Assembly (NCBI GenBank): GCA_900540625.1
Contig: UQGP01000023.1
Coordinates: forward strand, 1-37,251
Length of the DNA: 37,251 nt
Source of the DNA: an uncultured Porphyromonadaceae bacterium
Lineage (GTDB): Bacteria > Bacteroidota > Bacteroidia > Bacteroidales > Muribaculaceae
Direction of reading: 5' to 3'
The notes below the pieces were generated by a model. The model saw only the letters and a list, made by a program, of their open reading frames with translations, did no database searches and had not been told where the DNA came from. Shown one piece after another: positions 8,986 to 17,873 of the stretch (positions within the stretch are counted from its first letter, which is position 1; every line of letters begins with the position of its first letter). The position numbers and the translations under genes are program-made.

Positions 8986-10329
8986 ATGACTATAACAAAG
9001 ACAATCACCGCTTTATGTGCCGTCTGCGCATCATTGACCGCTTACGCACAAGACGCCCACGCCTACCAATGGCCGGACTCGATATACGCCTGTGTAAACA
9101 ACGCCGACTATCTCACCCAAGATGAAAAACAGGTGGTAATCGAAATAAACAAAGCGCGCACCAATCCGGTGCAATATGCCTTGGAAGTTCTTGTACCCTA
9201 TATGCACAGCATCGACAATAGCAACGTATACACCAATAGTCAAGGATACCTTATACGCACCCAAGAAGGTCAAGGAGCCGTAGACGAAGCCATCAACGCC
9301 ATGCACCTGCAAAAATCCATGCCCATGCTGCATCCGCAGCAGTATCTCGCACTGGCCGCCTCGGACTTATGCAATGATCTCGGACCCAAAGGTATGACCG
9401 GGCACATCGGTACAGACGGAAGCTCGATGAAACAACGCATAGCAAGACATAACCCCGATGCACAAAACGCCGGATGCAGCGAAATATCTTCGTACGGCGA
9501 AATGACACCCGTGGAAACGGTAAGGTCACTGATAGTGGACGACGGCGTACAATCACGCGCCAACCGCAAAATGCTCTTTGAAAGTTTCTCCTCCACCGGT
9601 ATCGCCATAGGTACACATGCCAAGTACGATAAAATGTATGTTTTGGTATTTCAAAACCCCATCACCAAAGACAATCGAGACAACCATACAAACATAATCG
9701 CCGCCACGCCCCAAAACACAAAGCCCGCCCCGGACATCGCCGCTTGGCCCGATTCTATATACTCGGTAGTGGCAAATGCCCCCTACCTCTCCCAATTGGA
9801 AAAAGAAACCATCATCGAAGTCAATAAAGCACGCACCAACCCTACTCGCTACATCAAAGAAGTACTCGTTCCCTTCCTCAATGCAATGGGCGAAGACAGC
9901 ACATATCTTAACAGCGAAGGTAAAAAGATGCGAACACACGAAGGCAAATCAGCCATCGTAGAAGCCATCGAAGACTTGAAAACAAAGAGGCCCATGAATA
10001 TGTTGAGACCCAAACAGTCATTATATCTTGCCGCTCTCGACCATTGCAATGACTGCGGTCCCAAGGGTATATATGGCCACGATGGCTCGGACGGATCCAC
10101 TTTTGACTTACGAATAAAAAGGTATGATCCCAATATAGGTCATTGCGGCGAAAATATAGCGTACGGCTATAAGACCGCTATGGAAATAGTGCGTTGTCTT
10201 ATTGTGGACGACAACGTACCCGGCAGGGGACATCGCAAAAACACTTTTCAAAACTTCTTATATGTAGGTGTAGCCTCCGGAACGCACAAAACATATAAGA
10301 TTATGATCGTATTCGACTTCTCCGAATAG
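8986..10329 (+). CDS. Secreted protein with two tandem CAP (SCP/PR-1) domains
   Basis: This 447-residue exported protein has a signal peptide (1-21, ending TAYA before Q) and then an internal duplication. Each half starts with a WPDSIY segment (about 29 and 253), followed by EINKARTNP or EVNKARTNP and then a CAP domain. The second domain keeps the recognisable set: GHDGSDGS, CGENIAYG and GHRK. In the first, the corresponding motifs have drifted: GHIGTDGS is kept, but GENI is CSEISS and GHRK is ANRK. CAP proteins are secreted and often bind lipids or sterols or act in the envelope; the function here is unknown. Cysteines are more frequent than in neighbouring genes, so disulfides are possible. 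It stands alone between a terminator and a long intergenic region. Confidence 0.82.
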   Translation: MTITKTITALCAVCASLTAYAQDAHAYQWPDSIYACVNNADYLTQDEKQVVIEINKARTNPVQYALEVLVPYMHSIDNSNVYTNSQGYLIRTQEGQGAVDEAINAMHLQKSMPMLHPQQYLALAASDLCNDLGPKGMTGHIGTDGSSMKQRIARHNPDAQNAGCSEISSYGEMTPVETVRSLIVDDGVQSRANRKMLFESFSSTGIAIGTHAKYDKMYVLVFQNPITKDNRDNHTNIIAATPQNTKPAPDIAAWPDSIYSVVANAPYLSQLEKETIIEVNKARTNPTRYIKEVLVPFLNAMGEDSTYLNSEGKKMRTHEGKSAIVEAIEDLKTKRPMNMLRPKQSLYLAALDHCNDCGPKGIYGHDGSDGSTFDLRIKRYDPNIGHCGENIAYGYKTAMEIVRCLIVDDNVPGRGHRKNTFQNFLYVGVASGTHKTYKIMIVFDFSE

Positions 10330-10544
10330 CCTCATCTCCGCCGCTCTACATACAGTGTCAATAAGTATGTCGAAAACTGATAAGAAACTATTGAAAACTA
10401 TTTTTGGAAATATCGGAGACTTGGCCATATACACAGAATCACCTAATGCTCCAAAATTTTTCTATAATAAGTTATCATATCCGCTTTCTACCTTTTTCGA
10501 CCATCTTTTCAACCTGCGAGAGCCGAATACTGCCGAAAAGTTAT

Positions 10545-10552
10545 TAACTTTG
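10545..10552 (+). promoter_or_regulatory. Putative -7 element upstream of nadA
   Basis: TAACTTTG fits TAnnTTTG. Its predicted transcription start would fall on the first DnaA box, giving nadA a leader of about 200 bases that contains the whole DnaA-box cluster. No clear -33 element was seen. Confidence 0.4.
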
Positions 10553-10556
10553 CACG

Positions 10557-10762
10557 TTATCCACACCATGTCAATAAAGTTTGTATCTTGTTGTGGATAA
10601 GCAAAACCGGGTGTTTATAACCCCGAAGAGCAATACACAATAAGATGTTGATAACGTATTTTCCAAATATTCAGCGAAAAAGTTATGAGCGTTATCTACA
10701 CCCATTATTGTTCTTATAGAGTTGTTGAAAAAATTTTCTTCATTAAACCTTTAAATAATATA
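10557..10762. other. DnaA-box cluster with AT-rich tract: candidate oriC or DnaA-controlled region
   Basis: Two exact consensus boxes TTATCCACA lie at 10557-10565 (+) and 10592-10600 (-). Two single-mismatch boxes follow: TTATCAACA at 10646-10654 (-) and TTATCTACA at 10692-10700 (+). A two-mismatch copy, TTATAAACA, is at 10612-10620 (-). That is five in about 145 bases of otherwise non-coding DNA. Directly right of them, 10725-10762 is almost pure A/T and could serve as an unwinding element. This is the architecture of a bacterial replication origin. The other reading is a DnaA-regulated leader for nadA. No dnaA gene lies in the window, but in Bacteroidetes oriC and dnaA need not be adjacent. 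Confidence 0.55.
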
Positions 10763-11715
10763 TGGATGTTGAAAACTCCGGACGACAGTCCGTCGAAGCA
10801 CTCAAAGAAGAAATACAGCGTCTAAAGCAAGAGCGCGGCGCTGTCATCATGGCGCATTATTACCAGCAGCCCGAGGTGCAGGACATTGCCGACTTCATAG
10901 GCGATTCGCTGGCTCTGGCTCAGCAGGCAACCAAACTGGCTCAAAAGGTAATAGTGTTATGCGGCGTCCATTTTATGGCCGAAACTGCCGCTATACTGTG
11001 CCCGGAGAAGACCGTGATTATTCCCGACCCTACCGCCGGATGCTCTCTGGCCGATTCGTGTCCGGCCGACCGCTTTGAAGCTTTCATCAAGGAACACCCC
11101 GGACATACTGTCATATCTTATGTCAATACTTCGGCTGCCGTAAAAGCTCTCAGCGATATCCTGGTCACCAGCTCGAATGCGCGTAAGATTGTTGAAAGCC
11201 TGCCCAAGGATACTCCCATCATCTTCGGACCGGACCGTAATCTCGGAAACCATATAAACAGCGTCACCGGTCGTAATATGGTGTTATGGGACGGCGCCTG
11301 CCATGTGCACGCTCGTTTCAGCGTCCAAGGCATCATTGACCTCAAAAAAAAATATCCCGGTGCTCCGGTATTGGCTCACCCCGAATGTCCTAAGGCGGTA
11401 CTTATACTTGCCGACCATATAGGATCTACAGCGGCTTTGCTCAAGTACGCACAGCAAAGCGATGCCGGCACCTTCATCGTGGCCACCGAAAGCGGCATAT
11501 TGCACCAAATGCACAAGAGTTGCCCCGAAAAGAAATTCATACCCGCTCCGCCGGACGAACTGGGATGCGGATGCAACGAATGTTCGTTTATGAAGCAGAT
11601 CACCCTTGAAAAGGTGCGCGACTCGCTGCGCGACCTGACTCCGGTGGTCACGGTAGATGCCGAGACGGCACGACGCGCTGTCGTTCCCATACAGAGAATG
11701 CTCGAACTTTCGTGA
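10762..11715 (+). CDS. nadA: Quinolinate synthase
   Basis: This 317-residue iron-sulfur enzyme condenses iminoaspartate with dihydroxyacetone phosphate to quinolinate, the second step of de novo NAD synthesis. The cysteines expected to hold the [4Fe-4S] cluster are present: Cys94 in TAGCSLADSC, Cys180 in LWDGACHVH, and Cys274 or Cys271 in GCGCNECSFMK. Their spacing is close to that of E. coli NadA. Other family blocks (AHYYQQPEVQ, FMAETAAILCP, YVNTSAAVKA, VATESGIL) are intact. The start lies at the right edge of the DnaA-box region. Its partner gene nadB lies beyond leuS. Confidence 0.95.
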   Translation: MDVENSGRQSVEALKEEIQRLKQERGAVIMAHYYQQPEVQDIADFIGDSLALAQQATKLAQKVIVLCGVHFMAETAAILCPEKTVIIPDPTAGCSLADSCPADRFEAFIKEHPGHTVISYVNTSAAVKALSDILVTSSNARKIVESLPKDTPIIFGPDRNLGNHINSVTGRNMVLWDGACHVHARFSVQGIIDLKKKYPGAPVLAHPECPKAVLILADHIGSTAALLKYAQQSDAGTFIVATESGILHQMHKSCPEKKFIPAPPDELGCGCNECSFMKQITLEKVRDSLRDLTPVVTVDAETARRAVVPIQRMLELS

Positions 11716-11771
11716 AATATACATCTCATACTTCATATAAATAAAGAAAAAACAATATTACACTGCATATA

Positions 11772-14552
11772 ATGGAATATAATCATCGCGACATCGAAGC
11801 CCGCTGGCAACAGTATTGGCGAGACAACAATACATATCGTGTGGACATAGACACCAAACGTCCCAAATACTACGTACTTGACATGTTCCCCTACCCTTCT
11901 GGAGCAGGCTTGCACGTAGGACACCCCTTAGGATACATTGCCTCGGACATCGTAAGTCGTTACAAAAGACTTAAAGGCTTCAACGTGCTCCATCCCATGG
12001 GTTATGACGCCTACGGACTGCCGGCCGAGCAGTATGCCATACAGACCGGACAGCATCCCGAAGTAACTACCCAGACAAATATAGCACGCTATCGCGAACA
12101 ATTGGATAAGATAGGCTTTTGCTACGACTGGTCGCGCGAAATACGCACCTGCGACCCCGAGTATTACAAATGGACTCAATGGACATTCAAGCGTATGTTC
12201 CTGAGCTACTATGATACTCAGGCTTGCAAGGCTATGCCCATCACCGAACTTGTGGCACGTTTCGAAAAGGAAGGTGCCGGTGCCGACACTCCGGCAGCCT
12301 CTTCGCAGGTACTCACCTTCACCGCCGACGAATGGAAGGCTATGGATGCCAAGCAGCAGTCGGACGTGCTCATGAACTATCGTATAGCATATCTCGGCAA
12401 TACTATGGTCAATTGGTGCCCCAAATTGGGAACGGTGCTGGCCAACGACGAAGTTTCGGAAGGTGTATCACTTCGCGGCGGATATCCCGTAGAGCAAAAA
12501 GTGATGTACCAATGGTGTCTGCGCGTAAGCGCTTATGCCGAGCGCCTGCTTCAAGGTCTTGATACCATCGATTGGACCGATTCGCTCAAGGAAACGCAGC
12601 GCAACTGGATAGGCCGCAGCGAAGGTGCCGAAATGTATTTTGCCATCGAAGGAAGAGATGATATAGACCTCGAAATATTCACAACTCGTGCCGATACGGT
12701 CTTCGGTGTTACTTTCATGGTACTTGCTCCCGAGAGCGAGTACGTGGACAAAGTCACCACCGACGATCAACGCGAAGCTGTCACCGCATACATCGCCGCC
12801 ACCAAGCGCCGTACCGAGCGCGAACGTCTTATGGACAAACGTGTCAGCGGTGTATTCACCGGTGCATACGCTGTCAACCCTCTCACCGGCAAAAATATTC
12901 CTATTTGGGTAAGCGATTATGTACTTGCCGGATACGGTACGGGTGCAATTATGGCCGTGCCCGCACATGATAGCCGCGACTACGCTTTTGCCCGCCATTT
13001 TGACCTTCCTATCATACCGCTGATCGAAGGCGCCGATGTATCCGAGCAGTCTTTTGATGCCAAGGAAGGCATAATGATGAATAGCGAAGGCCCGGACCTC
13101 AACCTCAACGGACTTACCGTCAAGGAAGCCATCGCAGCCACAAAAAAATATATTAAGGAAAAAGGTATAGGCCGTGTAAGGGTCAATTATCGCCTGCGTG
13201 ACGCCATATTCTCGCGTCAGCGCTACTGGGGCGAACCTTTCCCCGTATACTACAAGGATGGTATTCCTTGTATGCTCGATGACAAAGACCTGCCGCTGTT
13301 GCTCCCCGAAATAGACGCATATCTGCCTACCGAGAAGGGCGAACCGCCGCTGGGTCGTGCCAAAAACTGGAAAACTGCCGATGGCTATCCCTTGGAACTG
13401 AATACTATGCCCGGATTTGCAGGTAGCTCGGCATACTATCTGCGCTATATGGATCCGCGCAACCACGATGCACTCGTGTCCAAGGAGGCCGACGAATATT
13501 GGCGCAATGTAGACCTGTATATAGGCGGCACCGAACACGCTACCGGACACTTGATATACAGTCGTTTCTGGAACAAATTCCTCTATGACCTCGGAATAGT
13601 GGTAGAGGAAGAACCCTTCAAGAAACTCATCAATCAAGGTATGATACAAGGTCGTTCGAACTTTGTATATCGTATCAAAGACACCAACACCTTTGTAAGC
13701 GTAGGCAAGAAGAAGGACTACGATGTAACTCCTATACATGTGGACGTCAATATAGTAAAGAACGATGTACTGGATACTGAAGCTTTCCGCAAATGGCGTC
13801 CCGAGTACAACGATGCGCAGTTTGTCCTCGAAGACGATGGTCGCTATCTTTGCGGATACGCAGTCGAAAAGATGTCCAAGTCAATGTTCAATGTCGTCAA
13901 TCCGGACGATATCGTCGCCACTTACGGTGCAGATACACTTCGCCTCTACGAAATGTTCCTCGGTCCGTTGGAGCAGTCCAAGCCGTGGGATACAAACGGT
14001 ATAGACGGCGTCAACCGCTTCCTCAAAAAACTATGGGCACTCTTCTACAAAGGCGACGAATTCCTGCCCGATGACAGCGCCGCTTCCGACGAAGACTTGC
14101 GCAGCCTCCATCGCCTCATAGCCAAGGTTACGGCCGACATCGACAACTTCTCTTTCAATACCTCGGTGGCTGCCTTTATGATATGTGTCAACGAGCTTAC
14201 CTCGCGTCACTGCCGCAGCCGACAGGTATTGCAACCGCTTTTGGTGCTTCTCACACCCTTTGCACCGCATATTGCCGAAGAATTGTGGCACGCTTTGGGC
14301 AACACTACCACCATCTGCGATACCCAATGGCCGCAAGCCGAGGAACGCTATCTCAAAGCCGATACACAGACGTATGCCGTGTCCTTTAATGGTAAGGCAC
14401 GCTTCACCATTACTGTGGCTGCCGGTACCGAACGCGCCGATGTCGAGCGTTTGGCACTCAGCAATTCCGCCGCTACCAAGTGGTTGGAAGGCAAGCAGAT
14501 TGTAAAAATTATAGTAGTGCCGGGCAAGATAGTGAATGTCGTAGTTAAATAA
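11772..14552 (+). CDS. leuS: Leucyl-tRNA synthetase
   Basis: This 926-residue class I aminoacyl-tRNA synthetase charges tRNA-Leu. The HIGH motif appears as HVGH (48-51) in FPYPSGAGLHVGHPLGY, and KMSKS is at residues 700-704. Between them lies the CP1 editing domain with the TTRADTVFGVTFMVLAPE block. Length is typical of Bacteroidetes LeuRS. It sits between nadA and nadB with short gaps (56 and 78 bases) and the same direction, so the three may share a transcript. No T-box or other leader structure was recognised upstream. Confidence 0.97.
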   Translation: MEYNHRDIEARWQQYWRDNNTYRVDIDTKRPKYYVLDMFPYPSGAGLHVGHPLGYIASDIVSRYKRLKGFNVLHPMGYDAYGLPAEQYAIQTGQHPEVTTQTNIARYREQLDKIGFCYDWSREIRTCDPEYYKWTQWTFKRMFLSYYDTQACKAMPITELVARFEKEGAGADTPAASSQVLTFTADEWKAMDAKQQSDVLMNYRIAYLGNTMVNWCPKLGTVLANDEVSEGVSLRGGYPVEQKVMYQWCLRVSAYAERLLQGLDTIDWTDSLKETQRNWIGRSEGAEMYFAIEGRDDIDLEIFTTRADTVFGVTFMVLAPESEYVDKVTTDDQREAVTAYIAATKRRTERERLMDKRVSGVFTGAYAVNPLTGKNIPIWVSDYVLAGYGTGAIMAVPAHDSRDYAFARHFDLPIIPLIEGADVSEQSFDAKEGIMMNSEGPDLNLNGLTVKEAIAATKKYIKEKGIGRVRVNYRLRDAIFSRQRYWGEPFPVYYKDGIPCMLDDKDLPLLLPEIDAYLPTEKGEPPLGRAKNWKTADGYPLELNTMPGFAGSSAYYLRYMDPRNHDALVSKEADEYWRNVDLYIGGTEHATGHLIYSRFWNKFLYDLGIVVEEEPFKKLINQGMIQGRSNFVYRIKDTNTFVSVGKKKDYDVTPIHVDVNIVKNDVLDTEAFRKWRPEYNDAQFVLEDDGRYLCGYAVEKMSKSMFNVVNPDDIVATYGADTLRLYEMFLGPLEQSKPWDTNGIDGVNRFLKKLWALFYKGDEFLPDDSAASDEDLRSLHRLIAKVTADIDNFSFNTSVAAFMICVNELTSRHCRSRQVLQPLLVLLTPFAPHIAEELWHALGNTTTICDTQWPQAEERYLKADTQTYAVSFNGKARFTITVAAGTERADVERLALSNSAATKWLEGKQIVKIIVVPGKIVNVVVK

Positions 14553-14630
14553 AAAAACATTCCAATAAAATAATCATACAATAGACATAAAACACTATCT
14601 AATCACACCTCTTGCAAAATAAATAATAAT

Positions 14631-16205
14631 ATGGAATACGATTATTTGGTCATAGGCTCCGGTATAGCCGGCATGAGTTTTGCCCTCAAAGTGGCGGAGC
14701 ACGGTCGTGTAGCTTTGATATGCAAGACTACTCTCGATGAGGCCAACACCGCATTGGCACAAGGCGGGGTCGCTTCGGTGACCAATCTTGCCGTGGACAA
14801 CTTCGAGAAACACATACATGATACTATGGTAGCCGGAGACTGGCTCTCCGACCCGGCAGCAGTACGCGCCGTGGTCACCGGAGCACCCAAAGGTATCAAA
14901 GACCTGCTGTCTTGGGGTGTGAACTTTGACCGTCGCGAAGACGGGTCTTTTGACTTGCACCGCGAGGGTGGACATAGCGAATTCAGAATACTGCATCACG
15001 CCGACAACACCGGATTCGAAATACAACGCGGTCTTATAGAGGCAGTGCGACATAACTCCAATATAGACATCTACGAGCATCATTTTGCCATAGAAATCAT
15101 CACCCAACACCATTTGGGACGCATAGTGACACGCCGAACTCCTGACATAACTTGCTATGGAGCATATGTACTCGACCAAGAGACAGGCAAGGTTGAAAAA
15201 TTCCTTGCACGCGTAACTGTCATGGCTACCGGCGGCGTCGGCGCCGTATACCAGACAACGACCAATCCGCTTGTAGCCACCGGCGATGGTATAGCTATGG
15301 TATACCGTGCCAAGGGAACGGTCAAAGATATGGAATTCATACAGTTCCATCCTACGGCGTTGTTCCACCCGGGCGATCGTCCATCGTTCCTTATTACCGA
15401 AGCCATGCGCGGCTATGGTGCAGTATTGCGCAACCTACGTGGCGACGAATTCATGCAGAAGTATGACCCGAGATTGTCGCTGGCGCCGCGCGACATTGTT
15501 GCACGCGCTATAGACAGCGAAATGAAACTCTACGGCGACGACCATGTATATCTTGACGTAACGCACAAAGACCCCGAAGAGACACGCCATCACTTCCCCA
15601 ATATTTATCAGAAGTGCTTGAGCCTCGGCATAGATATCACCAAAGATTATATTCCCGTGGCACCGGCTGCCCATTACCTTTGCGGCGGCATCGCCGTCGA
15701 TCTGGACGGTCAGTCTTCGATACATCGTTTGTATGCTTTGGGCGAATGCAGCCGCACGGGACTACACGGAGGCAACCGCTTGGCATCCAACTCGCTGATA
15801 GAAGCTGTGGTATATGCCGATGCGGCAGCACGACACGCCGTGACCCATGCCCCCGGATACGAATTGCGCCATGATGTCCCGGACTGGAACGATGAGGGTA
15901 CACGCCATCCCGAAGAAATGGTGTTAATCACCCAAAGCATCAAGGAAGTCAACCAAATCATGGGTACATACGTGGGTATTGTGCGCTCTAATCTACGTCT
16001 TGACCGTGCCTGGAATCGTCTCGATATACTGTACGAAGAAACCGAGAAACTTTTCAAGGAATCAAAAGTGTCACGTGATATTTGCGAATTGCGCAATATC
16101 ATCAACGTGGGCTACCTGATTATGCGACAAGCCAAGGAACGCCACGAGTCGCGAGGCTTGCACTACACTGTGGACTATCCCCCGGTACCGCACGACCATC
16201 AGTGA
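14631..16205 (+). CDS. nadB: L-aspartate oxidase
   Basis: This 524-residue flavoprotein oxidises L-aspartate to iminoaspartate, the substrate of NadA. The FAD-binding dinucleotide motif (VIGSGIAGMS) is at residues 7-16. The AQGGVAS segment, the HxxGGHSxxRI-like block (HREGGHSEFRI), the FHPTALF block and the CGGIAVDLDGQSS and GLHGGNRLASNSL segments are all typical. Length is normal. The stop is two bases before the next start codon, so the DUF4294 gene is probably translated from the same message. Confidence 0.96.
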   Translation: MEYDYLVIGSGIAGMSFALKVAEHGRVALICKTTLDEANTALAQGGVASVTNLAVDNFEKHIHDTMVAGDWLSDPAAVRAVVTGAPKGIKDLLSWGVNFDRREDGSFDLHREGGHSEFRILHHADNTGFEIQRGLIEAVRHNSNIDIYEHHFAIEIITQHHLGRIVTRRTPDITCYGAYVLDQETGKVEKFLARVTVMATGGVGAVYQTTTNPLVATGDGIAMVYRAKGTVKDMEFIQFHPTALFHPGDRPSFLITEAMRGYGAVLRNLRGDEFMQKYDPRLSLAPRDIVARAIDSEMKLYGDDHVYLDVTHKDPEETRHHFPNIYQKCLSLGIDITKDYIPVAPAAHYLCGGIAVDLDGQSSIHRLYALGECSRTGLHGGNRLASNSLIEAVVYADAAARHAVTHAPGYELRHDVPDWNDEGTRHPEEMVLITQSIKEVNQIMGTYVGIVRSNLRLDRAWNRLDILYEETEKLFKESKVSRDICELRNIINVGYLIMRQAKERHESRGLHYTVDYPPVPHDHQ

Positions 16206-16207
16206 AA

Positions 16208-16858
16208 ATGAAGCGGCGCAGCATGATCATAGCGCTGGCCGCCGTAGCAATCATGGTAGCCGGCACGCTATGTTCCGCCTCAGGGCAGGAACATAGCCCG
16301 GATATGCGCCTGCCTTCTGCACGCGAAAATATTTACCAAGGATACAACTTCGTAGTCGATCCGGAAACGGGCGACACAATGACAATATTTTTCCTTCGTC
16401 CTTTCACGGTGTATCCGCCTATGAAATTCCGAAACAAGAAGGAAGAGGAATTCTATTGGCGAACCGTGCGCAATGTCAAGGTAACCCTTCCGTATGCCAA
16501 AATGATACGCGAGACACTTATCGAGACATACGAGTACATAGAGACTTTTGATACACAGAAGGAGCGTGAGCAATATCTCAAACGCATGGAAAAGGAACTT
16601 TTCAAACAGTACAAGCCAATACTCAAGCGACTGAGCAAAAGCCAGGCGCGGCTTTTGGTAAAGCTTATACAGCGCGAAACCGACCAATCGTCATACGAAA
16701 TTGTCAAGGCATTTCTCGGCAGTTTTCGTGCCGTATTCTGGCAAGGCTTCGGACGGCTTTTCGGCGTCAATTTGCGAGGTAAGTTCCAACCCGAGAAAAA
16801 GCGTGAGGATGCCATCATAGAACGCGTGGCCACGCTTGTCGAACAAGGCTCACTGTAA
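16208..16858 (+). CDS. DUF4294 exported protein
   Basis: This 216-residue protein is recognised as the Bacteroidetes family DUF4294, of unknown function. I chose the ATG at 16208 (MKRRSMIIALAAV), because it gives a clean signal peptide up to about residue 27 and lies two bases after the nadB stop; the frame is open further upstream but inside nadB. After the signal peptide come a beta-rich stretch and then helical, highly charged segments (YEYIETFDTQKEREQYLK and following). It probably acts in the periplasm. xerD follows after 14 bases, and this DUF4294-xerD adjacency may be conserved. Confidence 0.75.
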   Translation: MKRRSMIIALAAVAIMVAGTLCSASGQEHSPDMRLPSARENIYQGYNFVVDPETGDTMTIFFLRPFTVYPPMKFRNKKEEEFYWRTVRNVKVTLPYAKMIRETLIETYEYIETFDTQKEREQYLKRMEKELFKQYKPILKRLSKSQARLLVKLIQRETDQSSYEIVKAFLGSFRAVFWQGFGRLFGVNLRGKFQPEKKREDAIIERVATLVEQGSL

Positions 16859-16872
16859 TACCGCGGACGGAT

Positions 16873-17793
16873 ATGGATATAGACAAAATACTGGGAAGAT
16901 ACGGTTCGTACCTCACGGTCGAACGCGGATACAGCGACAATACGTGCGAAGCATACGTCACGGACGTCTCCAAATTGCTCAACGCACTTGCCGCCGCCAA
17001 TATCGACCCGGCCAAAGCCACGGTGGACGACTTGCGCTCTTTTATGGGCGACTTGCACGACCTGGGTATTATGCCGCGTTCGTGCGCACGCATACTCAGC
17101 GGCATCAAGAACTTCTATCGTTACCTACGCCTCGAGGGTGTTATGGACACCGATCCGACCGAATTACTGGAAAGTCCGTCCGTGGGCACTCGTCTGCCTT
17201 CGGTACTTTCCTTGGACGAAATAGATGCACTGATAGCCGCTATGGACGATACCCCGTTGGGACGTCGCAACCGCGCAATCATAGAGACTATGTACGGATG
17301 CGGACTACGAGTATCCGAGTTGTGTGCATTGCAGATTTCGCATATAGACTTCCGTAATGCGGTGATGCTTATCCGCGGCAAAGGCTCCAAGGAAAGACTT
17401 GTCCCGGTAAATGACATTGCATTGGCGCGCATCAAAAACTACATTGACACCGACCGCAACGAAGTCCCGATAGTACCGGCCGATGCCGATACGGTTTTTG
17501 TCAGCCACCGCGGCCGACATCTGTCACGCGTCATGATTTTCTACATACTGCGTGATGCCGCCGAACGAGCCGGCATACGCACTCCGCTATCGCCGCACAC
17601 GCTGCGTCACTCATTTGCTACACATCTGCTTGAAGGCGGTGCCAACCTCCGCGCCATACAGCAGATGTTGGGGCACGAATCCATAGCCACCACGCAGATA
17701 TACCTGCATATCGAAAACTCGCGCTTGCGTCAGGAAATTCTCGAGCACCATCCGCGCTACAGACACACCGCAACCGCGACATCCAACGGTTGA
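16873..17793 (+). CDS. xerD: Tyrosine site-specific recombinase, XerD type
   Basis: This 306-residue recombinase would act with XerC at the dif site to resolve chromosome dimers. The N-terminal SAM-like core-binding domain (about 1-100) is followed by the catalytic domain with all active residues: Arg146 (GCGLRVSEL), Lys170 or Lys173 (RGKGSKER), His242 and Arg245 (HTLRHSFATH), His268 (LGHES) and Tyr277 (TTQIYLH). The sequence is a canonical XerD, unlike the island recombinase at 22365. It is the last gene of the nadB-DUF4294-xerD group. Confidence 0.92.
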   Translation: MDIDKILGRYGSYLTVERGYSDNTCEAYVTDVSKLLNALAAANIDPAKATVDDLRSFMGDLHDLGIMPRSCARILSGIKNFYRYLRLEGVMDTDPTELLESPSVGTRLPSVLSLDEIDALIAAMDDTPLGRRNRAIIETMYGCGLRVSELCALQISHIDFRNAVMLIRGKGSKERLVPVNDIALARIKNYIDTDRNEVPIVPADADTVFVSHRGRHLSRVMIFYILRDAAERAGIRTPLSPHTLRHSFATHLLEGGANLRAIQQMLGHESIATTQIYLHIENSRLRQEILEHHPRYRHTATATSNG

Positions 17794-17873
17794 TAAACTC
17801 AGGTCAACCGAAAAAAAATAAACTAACAACAAAAGTATTATATAACATCCGAATATCACCCATATCATAAGAC

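Noticed and set aside
10355..10600. Open frame of 81 codons upstream of nadA
   Set aside because: It has no recognisable domain, runs through the DnaA boxes and the TAACTTTG element, and its codon use is unlike that of neighbouring genes.
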